The translations under genes were made by a program, and so were the position numbers. From Erythrocercus mccallii (lineage: Eukaryota; Chordata; Aves; Passeriformes; Dicruridae), in contig VZRG01000440.1 of the NCBI GenBank assembly GCA_013397435.1, positions 143,322-207,321 on the forward strand: 64,000 nucleotides of DNA, read 5' to 3'. The notes below the pieces were generated by a model that saw nothing but the letters and a program-made list of their open reading frames with translations, did not search any database and had not been told where the DNA came from. Positions within the stretch are counted from its first letter, which is position 1; every line of letters starts with the position of its first letter. Of this stretch, positions 1 to 13,102 are shown piece by piece.

Positions 1-87
1 TCGTCGGCCGAGGGCGCGGGTCCCATCTCGTCGGCCGTGTCGGACGCCAGCAGCGCCGTCTACTACTGCGGCTACCCCGACTTGTGA
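1..87 (+). CDS. SOX17: SOX17, C-terminal end (partial, 28 codons)
   Basis: Reading frame 1 is open from the first base and stops at TGA 85-87. The last residues read SDASSAVYYCGYPDL, which matches the strongly conserved C-terminus of SOX17, an HMG-box transcription factor that specifies endoderm, haemogenic endothelium and arterial fate in the nucleus. The HMG box and the beta-catenin-binding part of the C-terminal transactivation region lie to the left of the window and cannot be seen. The coding tail is GC-rich, with CpG-rich third positions, unlike the AT-rich DNA that follows, as expected for a gene in a CpG island. RP1 as the next gene on the same strand supports the assignment because SOX17-RP1 adjacency is known in other vertebrates. 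Only the tail is present, so identity rests on this short motif plus synteny. Confidence 0.9.
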   Translation, partial: SSAEGAGPISSAVSDASSAVYYCGYPDL

Positions 88-443
88 GGGGCTCGCTGGG
101 GCCCGGCACGGACACTGGCACGGAGGCGCCCGGCCCCGCTCCTATTTATGTAATTTATTTGAATCTCCTTGGGACAGTTCCACAAACTTTGTCTGGGCGG
201 ACTTATGCTACTATCCTGATTATCCTGGACAAGGATATCCTGAGCAAGTCTCGTTCGAACTGTTTTGCAGGTGGTGTTATAGGAATTTTTTGATTTTCTT
301 TTCGTTCATGTGCATAATAATTGGTATTGTTGCAAAATCAGCAATCTTACTTGTTTGCCCAGAGCTTGTTTCTAATTGTGTTTTTAACTATATGTGGGTT
401 TTTTTGTATTGCCGGAAAATAAATGAATGTACAGCTGTTTCTG
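88..443 (+). other. SOX17: SOX17 3' untranslated region
   Basis: Sequence between the SOX17 stop codon and the probable cleavage site. It changes quickly from GC-rich to AT/T-rich. It contains several T-rich stretches and TATTTAT-like elements near 143-160. The right boundary is inferred from the poly(A) signal at 418-423 and is approximate. Short open frames inside it (84-293 and 290-487) have no recognisable content and overlap the UTR. Confidence 0.75.
418..423 (+). terminator. SOX17: SOX17 poly(A) signal AATAAA
   Basis: Canonical AATAAA hexamer 331 bases after the SOX17 stop, followed by a T/GT-rich stretch (about 435-460) that fits a downstream element. Cleavage is expected roughly 15-25 bases after the hexamer. 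Confidence 0.8.
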
Positions 444-1054
444 TCATTCTTCTTGGCCACGTGGCCCTTAAGGGAGAGCAATCTTAAATCTGTCATGTCC
501 TAAGGTGATGCTTTCCGAGGCAGGTAGGGTGTGATTCTTTCACCACGTCAATGGCTGTAAAACGGTTTCCAGGACCAAAGATGTTTTTCCCAGGTGCAGC
601 TGTATTCTTATCACATAGCTTCATGGTCAGATCTCTGCTGCTGGCCTGTCTCTTGGCGTACAGGACGTGTGGTTGTACGTGTGTGCGTTTTATAGGTTTT
701 TTTTCCTTCTGATTTGTGCGCCAACTGAATTTGCATTCATGCATTGAGAAAAAACCTCCAGTCTGCAACAAAGAAAGCTAGGTAAGTTTGAGATCTAATT
801 TTAAAGTGTGCCTGGAAATACATTAGTTTTTGAAAATTGTAGATGAGAAGGTGACTTTGTTATACATAGTGACTTTTGTTTGAACTGAATAATTCAGAGA
901 CAGGATTGAAGCTGTATGTAGAAATTTTATTACTTTCTGCCACCTACCTTCAAATCTGTTCATGCCATTTAGTGCCATGGGGTTCGTGCTCAGTTTATAC
1001 CAATGAAGATAAAAAACAGTCCAGCCCAAGTGCTCATCTCAGATATCACTGAAT

Positions 1055-1092
1055 ATCAATTAACCATTAAGACCATCAATTAACCATTAACC
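1055..1092. repeat. Short tandem duplication, 20-bp period
   Basis: The 16-mer ATCAATTAACCATTAA occurs at 1055-1070 and again at 1075-1090, separated by GACC; the second copy is followed by CC, giving almost two copies of a 20-bp unit. Probably a simple local duplication. It contains TAAT/ATTA homeodomain-like cores, but no function is claimed. Confidence 0.8.
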
Positions 1093-1364
1093 ATGGGTTG
1101 CTTTTTTTTTAGCATGTTCACTTGTGCTCTGTTGTGACATTTCTGCCACTGCAAGGGTACAACTACATCATCACTGTTCTGATGTTTGCAAGATGCTGGC
1201 TGGAGTCGACTTAAAATAATTGTAGTAGAGATTTTCAGATATTTTAATTTGCAAATGACAGTTCAAAAGTGATAGCAATAAGAAATATTTTGGGTATGTG
1301 TACTTTATCCTGTATAGATCATTAGACTACTAAGTTGTGAGTGAAGAAGTCCTGCAAAAATTCC

Positions 1365-1398
1365 ATGTGTGCAATTTATGCTTATAAATTGCACACAT
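1365..1398. repeat. Perfect 15-bp inverted repeat with 4-nt loop
   Basis: Arm 1365-1379 pairs perfectly with 1384-1398, leaving the loop GCTT. The whole 34-base element is close to a palindrome. The stem is too short for a microRNA precursor. It could be a remnant of a small inverted-repeat transposon, a cruciform-prone site or a chance AT-rich palindrome; the stem includes the less AT-rich core TGTGTGCAA, which makes pure chance less likely. Confidence 0.8.
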
Positions 1399-3775
1399 TT
1401 TTATAAAAATTGTATGACAGTGGCCATTTTTTAAAAATATGGACACAGAGCTAGCTGTATTCTCAAACAAATCTAGTCAAAACATGGGATTAGATAATGT
1501 TTTATTTATTAATTCAGAAAATGTGATTTTATTTAGGATTTCTCAAGAAATCCTGATTATGCTCACTGCCTCCCGTGATGATTTTTTAACAGCATGTCAA
1601 TGAAATACTGAAAAAATCACCTGAAATCACACTGCCTTCAGTGTCATAACATCTTTTTCCCTCCCTCAACTTGACAATGAGAGAAGTGTGAAAGCCAGTG
1701 TCTGATATTAAGGGGGTTTGGTGCAGGGTGGGAAATAGATTGCATATATGTCACTGCTTTAAAAGCATAGTCACTTCAATATAATTTTTGTCTATATAGA
1801 AATATTTGAGATATTATAATTATAGGCTAGGAGACATCTTCACAATAGTGAGAATTCTAATTAAACAATTAGATTGTTCCAGTTGTCTCCTAGATGACCA
1901 GCCCCCATCATGGTAATCATATTCCTACAGTTATGGGCTGCTAGAACTGTTGCAGTGGCTCTTTCTCATACTGTTGCAGAAATGTTCTAAAAAACCCCCT
2001 CAGAATAATAGCAAAGACAAATTAGTTGCTTTGAATAGATGTTTAGGTATACTGAAATAATACTAATTTTTTAATTGCTTTTTTTGTATATTGATTCACT
2101 ACATACATCCTAAGACTTTTTTTTTTTTTTAATAGTACAGCAGTTTAGCCTTGGTACCTACCTGAATTCTCTTATACAATAAAATAAAAAAAATCCTCCA
2201 GTAAAAGAAAATTAATGAAGGGAAGTAAGCTTAATTTAAGAAGCTCCCAAGTTAGGTGAAACAAATTCCAGGATTAAAGTTACCAGTGGAAGTCTAATTA
2301 GTCTCTAGTGAATACCATTATAATATCAATATTAATTGTAAATGATACATTTTCTATGGGACTCCAATGCAGTTAATCCCTATCTTAAATAGAAGTCATA
2401 CATGAAGTTTGAAACCAAAATGGTCCCTAATTATGGCACTTGGAGCACTTTTCCCTTCCTAGCGTCCACTTCCCAAGTCAAATTGCCTTTGCCTTGCAGT
2501 TGACCATCTAATACTGACTTCTACCTAGAACTTTGTCGGTTATCTACATGAAGCAGCAAATGAGGAATCCCTCACCAAACAACTGCATCTAATTCTCCTC
2601 CACTATGTGAGCCTGTATTTTAACCTGCTGCAAGGTGAAGGAACTAATATTGTCAGTATATTTTTGAGATGATATTGTAGGGCAACAAAATGAGGCTGGG
2701 GCTGTGGAATAATTGATTTGGTTCTCATTCTGGGAATGACATCTGTTACTTTGCGTCTATTTTCTCTTCCCTTTTGCTGTGGTCTCCTTCTCTTGCACTC
2801 TGCCTAGTTTGCTCCATTTACTACTCACATAAGCCTTTTTCCTTTTCTGTGACAGGCTGGCCACTCCCCCCTGGTTTGTCTATTCTTTCTATTCCCAAAA
2901 TACCAAGCTTTTCCCCTTTGTCTGAAATCTGCCTGTATCCTCTCCCTTTCCTTGGTGACTTGCCTTTTTTTTTAACCCCTATTATTTCATGTTCCTAGTT
3001 TCTCCCTCTCTTTATTGTTACCTCTGTTCCTTAGTGTCTCCTGGTTGTTTCAGTCCCAACTGTGCCCTCTTTTCTACCTCCTTACAACCTTCTGTGAGGT
3101 AGCTTCATCTCTATAAGCTGTTTCTCCTGCCTTCTTGCTTCACATTTAATGATTTAGTTCTCCTCATGATCTTTAGAGCTTCTAATTTCTTAAAGTTTTG
3201 TCTGTAGACCTTGGGCAGCTTTCCATGGAGGACAATGGTAATCACACTTCTGATGCTAGAGGGAATGCTAAGTATTAAAATTACTGCAAAAGGGTCCCAA
3301 AATTGATTTAATACGATTGAAAAACCACGTTTTCTCTTCCCCTATTTTCAGGAATATCTGACTAGCTTTAGCTGAAGCTCTTGTTCTCTGCTGGAGTCAG
3401 CTGACTAGGATGAAAAATTTGCGGTCCAAAAGTGTTGCCAAAGCTGACTTCATGTTCTTTAAATGGAAAGGCTGAGATGACTTTAGTTAGGGGCACCTGT
3501 ATCACTTTAAAAATCATGAGTGTAGTCCTCATATGCATTTGAGCACTAATTTAGGGATGGGAAAATCTTTTAACTGATGTGTTGGTTCCAGCCTAAACCA
3601 AGCATTTTCCAGTTCAAGCATAAAACAAGTACTTTCCAGAAAACCCTACACAGGAATGTTCAGATTTTTGCTGTATTCTAAGGCCACACTGAGCAGTTTC
3701 TCAGCTGTGTGAAACGTGGCTGCTTCCCTTGTGTGCAGTTTGGTGTTTGCTTTGTGTGGCTGCCTGGCTCCCTGG

Positions 3776-3815
3776 AGCGGCTGCGGCTCGGCTGCGCAGC
3801 GCCCGCTTTGACGCT
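3776..3815. promoter_or_regulatory. Isolated CpG cluster
   Basis: About eight CpG dinucleotides occur in some 40 bases (GAGCGGCTGCGGCTCGGC and following), inside a wider GC-rich patch of roughly 3700-3880. The surrounding several kb are AT-rich and CpG-poor. Open frames on both strands here (3678-3884 minus, 3709-3930 plus) are probably by-products of GC content. A small unmethylated regulatory element is possible; a repeat remnant is the alternative. Confidence 0.35.
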
Positions 3816-6800
3816 GCTGTGGGAGTGTGGGCAGTGCAGGGTGATGTGCTCCCAGTCACTGCTGCTCTCCTGGAGCTGCTGCATGCGGAGTTTATGGGCT
3901 GATAAATGGTGTACGAGTTATCTTTGGTAGATCTCGGCTATCCCAATACACTCAGGTTATCAGAGCGGTTTCTGGAACTCTTCAAGGGACTGTTTTCTGA
4001 TGGGACTGCCATGATAAATCAAGGGTCATAATATAGCCAAGGCCACCTGTCTGGTAAGCTGGAAATCAGGGTGTGGAGGCTTTTAGGTATTTTAAACATA
4101 TATACAAATATTTTTATTCAGTTCCTTAGAGCTGTTCTGCAGACACCACATTGCAGTTTGAAACTTTGATTAATTTTCCAAATTAATATGGTGAAAGCAA
4201 TAATGTTCCCTTTGCAGATATTATTAAAAGTATTGATTGGCTTATTAAAATTCTTAGTTTTTCTTAAGACAGAATATATTAAGTATTTTAGCAACCACTA
4301 TATTTATGGCTGCGTACGCGATGATTGCTACATTAATACAAATTGATATATAGATTTTAAATTTTGTTACAGATTGCAGTATAAAACGGAGAATACTAAC
4401 ATAGTCAGTGGAGCATAAAAAGTTTAACCATGGCAGCACAGTCTTAATGTCTAATTTACACTTCTTGTCAGGTAAATTACAAATAAGCATTTTGTCTTAC
4501 CCCAGTGATTTAAAAATGAGCACCTGGTCATGGGGAGTCAAGGGATTTCTCACAAGGTGCTTTAATGTCCAGGTCGTATGTTGTATCTTGTATAGTTTGA
4601 GATTACTTGTAGCTCTAAGGTGTCTCTCTTAGATTTAATTCAAGCATGGATATAGCTTATGTACCACTGCAAATTGAAATTGCCATGGTTCTTAAGATAT
4701 ATTAATGATATAAGTTTTGAAGTTTGAGGTAAAGAAACTGAAACACCCAAATGTCATGGTATATGTTGCCTGATACAGATAAAAGTGAAACACTACTCAT
4801 GATGTCATGAGTCCTTCAGTAAAAAGAATCTCAAAACAAAGGGCACCAGGAGGAAAATACAGAACATTTGAAAGCAAATCTAGAAATGCCCTTTGAGATA
4901 TCAGTAAATATCTGAGACTTGATGCAGTCTCCAGAAATTTCATAATTAAATAAATTGCAAATTTGTTTCCAGCTGTTTTCAGACTCTTTCAGAACACTTG
5001 TTTTATGTTTTTTACCTACAGTGGACGAGTAACAAGCAAAGTAAAAATGTTCGAGCTACTGAGGCTCTTTTATTATGGCTATGTTCTCTCCTTTTTAAAT
5101 AATTGATTTTTATATCATAGCTGTATTGTGATAAAAATTAATTCCAGGTACCTGACATTGAAAAATGCTGAAGTAAAGTAAATTTCCATCCTTTTCCTTA
5201 TCAGAGAGAACTCATTGCATGAAGTATTCTATAGAGTTATAGAGGGAACATAGTTATTATTCACATTGAGGGTGGCCTCTACATTTACCCACAGAAAATA
5301 TATTTAGGTACCAGCAAGGCTTGGGTTCTTTCCAAGGCATTGTGGAATTACTTTATGGTGTCTGATTTACTTTAAAGCTTCTTGTTATTGCCATGTAGAA
5401 ACAAAATTTATCCTGCACACATCCTGTTTAAAACAAAAATTTGTCCCCTGTTGAACAAAGATAAAGAATATTAGAATGTTTTTCTGGGTAAAGGTTGTGT
5501 TCAAATTAACTGGAAAGATGAACCAATATTTGTGAATTCATGGATCTGAATGTTTTGATACCATACAAATTCTGACTTCCAATGCACAGATTAGTATTAC
5601 TGGGGAATAGCTAAGGTAGAGTCAGGTTATGTAGTCTTGATTTTTTTATTTTATGCTTTCATTATATTAATGAAAGTTATCACTCCTACAAGTTTCCGTG
5701 ATTTACACACCTAGTCTTTCTGTGTGTCAAGCTATGATAAATTTGCCTATGCAAAATCAACAGTGGAAACTGATTTCCCTGAGCAAGGTGAAGCAGATTT
5801 GCCCACAGAAGAGTGCAATTTGTATAAATTTCTCATCCCTTTGAATTGGGTATGATGACTGAAAGTGTAATACGGCAAAAATGCTCACTAGTACTGATGC
5901 AAGAACCTTGAATCACCATGTCCCAGGCTTGGTTTCAAAAGAATGGGCTGGATTCACCACTGATTTGGAGCTAGAGGTTAAACCTGTAGAGAGCTATTTA
6001 ATGTGTGGAAAACTTGCTAGAAGTTGTCAAGTTACAAATGATATTGCTTTTCTTCTCAGACAGAATGGCCTAAGTAATTTCCCTACAAATACTATTGCAG
6101 AGTAGGATATTAGAGAAGGACAAACCTGAGGCGAAAAAAAAAGAAAAAAAAAAATCTATTTTGTTATTCCTGAATAGGTCAGAGTAATATCTCAGGGAAT
6201 ACCCCACTGGTTTGTACCTACTCATATAGTCTGAAAATCCCAGAGGAGATGCAAAAAATAACAAGGCTGTTATTTTGTTGCTGCATATCGAAATGACTGC
6301 AAGAGATCATCTCCTTCAACCAGTTCTTAGTGTCCTGCAAGGAATCTTAGAGAGACAGGTGTGTTTCATTTATGAATCTCATTTCCAATTACAGCCCTTA
6401 AAGCCTGCTTTACTGACTTCCCAGCAAGTGTAGCATCGCTTACTCTCTGTACCATGAATGTGGGGAATAGCTACTTTCATCCAGATGGGTTTATTGTACT
6501 CAGAGGTGAGTGTCTTTATGTAAGTAAGCTTAGGTAATCACTCCTCTTTTTAGTATAGTCTGTTCTGTAGTCATTTACAGGCTGTTCTAGTTGGGAGAAG
6601 CAGAAAACTAGGCTTTGTCTTTCAAAATCTGCAAAAATCCTCATCCAGATGAATTTAGTCTCAGGACAGACAATTTCCCAAGACACCCTCTCACTCAGTG
6701 AAATACTTTCTTTTGAAATTTGACAGTCTTGACAAGATGTCAAGTAAAAGATCTAAATAAAAATTTTTTTCAATGAAGTCAAACTCAGAGCACCACTTCA

Positions 6801-9800
6801 AAGAGAACAGTTGATTTGAAAACCCTGTGTGAGAGCTTTAGCCTGACTGTCATACCTGAGGTTTTTATTCCACCATGTTCCAAGGTGACTAAAGAAGTAA
6901 CACTGATCTGAGTTAAGCTACTATTTTCATGGCTTTAGTCCAATTTTGCTCTAATGACACTAGTGTTCGTGGAACCCTATGGTTAAAGTATCAGAGCAGC
7001 AACAAGGCAGCACCTTACAACTTTTCTGGAGTGAAAATTGCTATTGCAAATCGGCTTCATACTTTGTGGATTTTAAACCTGTGGAGTAGAATTCACAATT
7101 ATCTATTCTATTTCTTCATGAGAAGAAAAAAAAATTCAAAGATGCACAATGAAGCTTGAATAGCTGCTTTCCCACAGGAAGCTTCATGCTGAGGATGTAG
7201 TTAGGTTGATGCAAAGAACCATCCATGCTGCCTCCCTTCAGAGGAAGTCTCACTGGAGAGCAAGAGCACTAGATGGCTGAGAAAGTATAAATATCACTTG
7301 GTAACAATTTGTAGTAGCACAATCTTAATTTTTATAAAAGAAGGTTGTGATTTAGATTAGATTTTATGGTTAAGATTATGATTTATGATTAGATTTCTTT
7401 ATGAAATGTGTTGTATGTAGTCTATGTGTAGAAGTAGAGGAAATTGCTTGCTTGTATTTATAGATAATTATTTAGTTTTAGCAGAATTAAAAAAAAAAAT
7501 TGAAGGGATGGATACCTGAAACCTTTTAGGGGTAAGTTGGACATGAATGCTCTTGCATTCCTAGCAACCTTGATACTTCTGCCAGTCAGGACGAGGTATC
7601 TAGATTGACCAAGAATGAATTAAGTACTTCAGAGTGACTGCTTATTACTGTCAAAATATATGATCTGTGAATAATTCAGTCAATAAGAACTTACTGCTGT
7701 AGAGAAGCTACCCACAGCAGTAAAGCAACAAAACGTGTTCAGACTTGTTCTGCTGCTTGACAACCTTGACATAATTGTGCTGTTTCCTCTATTTGTCTAA
7801 CAGTCCCTGGCTACGACACACATCCTTGGGCAAGATTTTTCATTTCACTGTTCCCAAATGGCCTTCATGTAATGTGCTGTGCACACATGACTGCAGTATT
7901 GCTGAAATAACTCCACAAATCCTCAGCTTCAGCAGGATAGTTAGATGCCCTTTGTCATCCACAATCCAGTTTGTTGCACTTTAGTTTGTATCTGTGTAAT
8001 ATCATAGCTTTTCACTTTACACTGCTAAGAATTTATTTTACATAGGAGAAATATTAGCTGCTAGTATTCTCCTTTAGTTGTGATCTGCTAATGGCAAGTG
8101 TGACTGGCAGTGCACACAAGATTAGAATTTTCCCTGAAGTGAAATACTAGAAATTAATGTGATTCCTTCTGCAGTGTAACCCCCAGTGTTCCCCAACTCT
8201 GCAACCTGTAAGCAAAGCAGTCCCCCCTTCCTCAGGGAAAGATTGGTTTTCTTCACTGCTGTGTTTCCTGCATTAGTCACTTTTCCATTCAGAACGTGAA
8301 GAACACCTTGCCAGTTGCACCTGGCAGTGACAAGGAACTTCCCTTTCATTTTGGTTTGCCATGACAACAAGGTTACCACTGATGTCTGTAACAGTGGTGC
8401 TGTGTTTATTGACACTCCCTCGTGGGTTAGATTCTGAAACACTCCGTGAACGACCTATAGCCATAATATATACATTTCACAAAGTTATTAGGAGCCTTTT
8501 TAATATTCTGGATATTTTTTTCTCAATAGGAATGTTTTTGTATTTTATTGAGGTTAGAGATCTGAAAGAAAACCCAACAGACTTTTTCTATGATCTCTCT
8601 CCCATCTCAAGTAAAATTCTATTCCTGTAGAGAAAATCTCATCAGATGGTCTTCATAGGCAAATATGTATTGTGGTATGCACTAATCTTTTCAGATACTT
8701 TGTCAGACTTTTTATTAATTTTTATTCATAGTTTAGAGAATTCTTACCTCTGCTGGGGATAAAATAACTGTAAACCTCAAAGTAGGGAGCAGAAATTTGA
8801 ACATTTTATAGCTGGGTTACAGTAATTTTGTCTTTAACATTGTTGTTGAATTTACATCAGCAATAAGGCCACAGCATATTCCTGAGTTTTGGAAAAGTTT
8901 GAATCGTTCTGGTATTCCATGTTCTCATCTACATACTGAGAAATACTCTCTCGATATTTACAATATATTTTTAATCAATGGATTTTGTGATTCAAATACC
9001 TTCCAGATAATGCTCTACTTTTCTAAACTTGAGGGTCTGGCACAATCTGAGATGTCCTAGGGGTGTTCAAGACAATAACACAAGGCTGGCAGACATCACA
9101 TAGGACATGGTAAAGACTTGCATCCTTGTGGAGGAGCATCCTGACTGGAGTATGCAATTGCTCCTGCAGCATTACACCGGAAGTAGCTCCTTTTGGATCT
9201 AAATTTATCACAGATCTGAGGCCTCCCTAAGTTAAAACCTGGGAGTGAATCCTGGTGTCTAAGCTAGATAAAACTCCATTTCTGATGTTCTCTCTTCAGC
9301 TGTCTCAAGTGTTTTGTGAAATTACTCCAGTTTGTAGATTGCCTGGAAGTGCTCCAAGTTCCCCTTTGTGCCAAGTGATGAATAACAATAACAGTGTTGT
9401 GACGTCCCATATAAACAAACCACATTAACTCAAGTCCTCATACTTCCTAAATTAGAACTACAGTAACATCCAGGAATTACAGATATTTTCCAGTATCTGT
9501 AACCTCCATGAGTTCTCATGACTTACTTTAAAGCAAGAGAAACTAACTAATTTCCAAAGTTTACCCCTGTTATCCTTGATGGCAGGAAGGCAAACAGTGT
9601 CAGTTTAAACTATGAGTGGCTCAGCTTGGAAGGCTCATTTGTCAAACAAGTTTTTCCTCCCCTTACAGCACGAGCAAAGAGACCATCCTCTGATGTCTGT
9701 ATTTATAGCATCTTAAATGCAAAGCATTGAGGAAGGAAAATTAATAGAAAGTATAACAGTAGTCAAGAAAGGAAGAGAAAAATGATCCAAGTAGGAAGGT

Positions 9801-12581
9801 AACTAGGCAAGTAGACTTGTCTGTATTAGACCTTTAAATCAGTAGTTCTGTACCTCTAGTCATAAAATTTTCAAAAATGATAGTTGTGCAATCTCCAATG
9901 ATCTAAAAACAATGTTGACACTGGTGGAAACTCTTGGTGGAAAATCTAAAAATATGAGGGAACTTAATGAGAATACTCATGACATTCTGTCTCACAACCC
10001 TGAAGAAGATTCCCCGAAGTAAAAAAGGGACATAATATTTTTCTTAAGGAAAGCCTGACATTTGCAAATCCTTTGGTCTAATGCTGATAATCAGAAAGAT
10101 ACTAAGCCAAACAAGTAACATTACAAGAAGTGAGAGGATAAAGTAACTAAACAAAAACAAACATATTTTTCAAGAATTAATTTTATCAATTCAGCATGAT
10201 TTCCTGTGTTAGCAGAGTAATTGGTTGAGTGTTTAGGGGAGAAGCAGTATAAGTAGCTTGATGATAGAAGAAGTTTTAATTTTGTTTTATGTTACTTTCC
10301 CTAAATTGGGAAGACATGGACAAGGATAAATCACAGATAATCACAGTTATCAATGCCTTTATCTATGAAAGTTCTTTCAGATGGAATCATTATACAGGCC
10401 CACTTTTAACTTTTTTTCATTTAATAATAATTCAGGAGCATCAACTATACTTAACAAAATTTCTGGATTTTGCCAGCTTGGCTAGGGCTGAAAAGATTAT
10501 AAATGATAAAATTAGAAGCTAAAATTATCCTGGCAGTTTGGAGAAATAACCTGATATCAGCAAGAAGAACTTAAATTAAGGAAGGCACAAATAATAAATG
10601 CACATATATAAATAAAAGAATAACTGACTTAGTGAATGCTATTACAAAAGAGAAGGGAGAGAATCTTAAGGCAACAGCTGAATTTATTCAGCATAATACT
10701 CTGAGTTATGAATAGTTTAGTTGGAACAGTTTGAGAAGTTGCTGTTTCTTGGTGGGGAATTACTGCACCTCATCTGAGACATAATAACTGACTGCAATTA
10801 CATTCCCAGTCCCCTGCAGTGTAAAATAAAATACATTACCTTAATCTCTTTCTTTTTTCATCACATTCCTAGTGATCTGAGTCAACAAAGCTGCTGTGAA
10901 AAAAAAAAAAGCAGAGGTCATCTTGGCAAGTATGAAGAAGAACATGTGTGACACCCAGGAGTTAATTATTTCACTATAAAGACCTCAGGTAAGCACTGCA
11001 TCTATGTTTGCACACCACACGCGAAGAAAGAGATAACCTAAGGGTGGGGGCAGAGCTTTGGAAACATCATTTGTGAGTAGAGACTGAAGGCTCAATTTCT
11101 GCTTACGAATGATGGTGACCATTTGTTCTCTTTAGTCACAAGGCAAAATTGTCTAAACTTATTTCCCTCCTAACATAAATAAAGTACCATTAGTGTTTTC
11201 AATGCAAGTGTAATTGTTCTAGATTTAAGAAATTGCTTTCACAACGTAAAAATATGCTGCGATCAATCAGTATTTCAGAGATTGTCATGATATGCATTTT
11301 GATGTTTTGATTTATCAAAAAACCTGGAAGAAGGAAGTTCTTCAAATGTGTTTACAGGGTACAACAGTAGGACTGCTCTCTTGTTTTTTGAATTGGATCC
11401 CAGCAGTGAGGGAATGGTGTGCAACAGACTATAGGCAAAAGAATTGAACTAAATACAGCTAAATACCACAGGGAATTCCTATCTGGTGGCTTCTCAGAGC
11501 ATACCCCTCACTCAGCTGTACTGTAAAGGACTCCACTTGCTCATCTAAATTAATCCCAGGTACTCAGCTCTCTCAGACTCTTCCCCATTTCACCATCAGT
11601 AACCTCACACACTCTTCCCCGTATTGAGAGCACCTGTACAGGAGCAGGCAACTCCTCCTGGCAGTGGTAGGTAACATACTGTGTTTATGAGATGATATGT
11701 AATTTTACAGAAATTAGTTTATTAAATATTTTACATAGTGTCTCACAGGGAGCACCACAAGCTGCTGAATATCTATTATCAGTTCCTGCAATATATGCTC
11801 TGTATGACTCCATTTTAAAATTTGCATGAATGTTTTTATATTAATATTTTCATTAACATGAAGAGTCATGTATGCAGGGGCACATCTTATTCTTAGAGTG
11901 TACCTGACATTAATCTCAGTAATGTGTGGTCAGAAAGTTAAAGTCATCTACTGCATGGCTGTTTCTGCAAATTTAAAGTGAAAATTTTTCTAAAGCAAAG
12001 ATCAGACCCTGAATTTATATTTGATCTCATAGAGCAAGTAGGGAATTGTCAGTACAAAATTGGCTTGAGTCTTATATTTTTACTCATATAACATAACATT
12101 GTTTTAAGATTATCATCTGCGTCATGGAAGAGGACAATCAGAAAAGAACCTCACACTAGATATTGTATATTTAAGTACCGTATAAAAGCCCCCCAACTCA
12201 GAAAGAGATTGCAATTAAGAAACCAGCCATAATGAAAGTCAGAAATTTGAGTAAAGGAAGAATAATAGTTCGTTCATTCCTATTTAAAAGAAGTTATGAT
12301 TCCTGGAAGCATATAGGGAGCAAAACTAAGTATCACAGGAGTATAGTTTTCTGCATGCATTGCAGTGGAAATAAATGTGCATATATGTGCATAAAAATAT
12401 TCAAATTATCACCTTTTATTTTTTCCCCCACTTCATCTTACCTGGAAAAATGAATGGAGAAGTATTTTTCAAAATTTAGTGCCTATTAAATAAAGTACTT
12501 GATACCTTTTTTGCTGACAGTCTCCTGTAGAGTTCCTTAATAGCAAAGTGCTAGCTGTTGAACAGAGAAGGGCATGGCCTT

Positions 12582-13102
12582 AGAGTCATAGAAACATTTA
12601 GGTTGGAAAAGACCTTTTTTATCGAGCTAACCTGCTAACCCGGCACTACGAAGACCACCACCAAACCATGTCCTTGAGTGCCACATCTGCACATCTTTTA
12701 AATGCCTCCAGGGGTGGTGAACCCACCACTCCCCTGGGTAGCCTGTTCCAATGCTTGGCAATGCCCTCTGTGAAGAAATTTTTCTTAATATCCAATTTAA
12801 ACTTCCTCTGCACAATTTGAAGCCATTTCCTCTCATTCTATCACTTGTTACCTGGGAGAAGAGAATGAACCCTACCTCTCTACAATCTCCTCTCAGCTGC
12901 AGAGTTGTAGAGGACTCACCTGAGCCTCCTTTTCTCCAGAAGATACCACCCTAGCTCCTGCAGCTACTCCTCATAAGACTCATGCTCCAGGCCCTCCACC
13001 AACCCTGTTGCCCTGCTCTGGAGATGTTCCAGCACCTCAGTGTGAGGGGCCCAAAACTGAACACAGGAGTTGAGGTGTGGCCACAGCAGTGCTGAGTACA
13101 TG
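12582..13102 (-). mobile_element. CR1 LINE fragment, 3' end (minus strand)
   Basis: The block reads as the reverse complement of the 3' part of a CR1 non-LTR retrotransposon. Landmarks on the + strand, in order, are GTTGGAAAAGACC near 12602, CCTGGGTAGCCTGTTCCAATG near 12734, GTGAAGAAATTTTTCTTAAT near 12770, CTCCTTTTCTCCAGAAGA near 12925, and GAGGGGCCCAAAACTGAACAC near 13044. These follow the typical CR1 consensus order. The element is 5'-truncated, as most CR1 copies are, and encodes no intact reverse transcriptase. Open frames at 12627-12836 and 12751-12954 are shadows of this repeat. It is moderately diverged. Confidence 0.92.

Larger units (their letters stand above)
444..12581. other. Intergenic DNA downstream of SOX17
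   Basis: No convincing coding gene, RNA gene or full-length transposon seen. The DNA is AT-rich with frequent stop codons in all frames; open frames are at most about 106 codons and show no recognisable protein content. Items listed separately are a 20-bp-period tandem duplication (1055-1092), a 34-bp hairpin (1365-1398) and a CpG cluster (3776-3815). Distal enhancers of SOX17 could lie here but cannot be recognised from one sequence alone. Confidence 0.7.

Noticed and set aside
12627..12954. Open frames of ~68 codons on both strands
   Set aside because: They lie inside the CR1 fragment and read non-coding or decayed repeat sequence.
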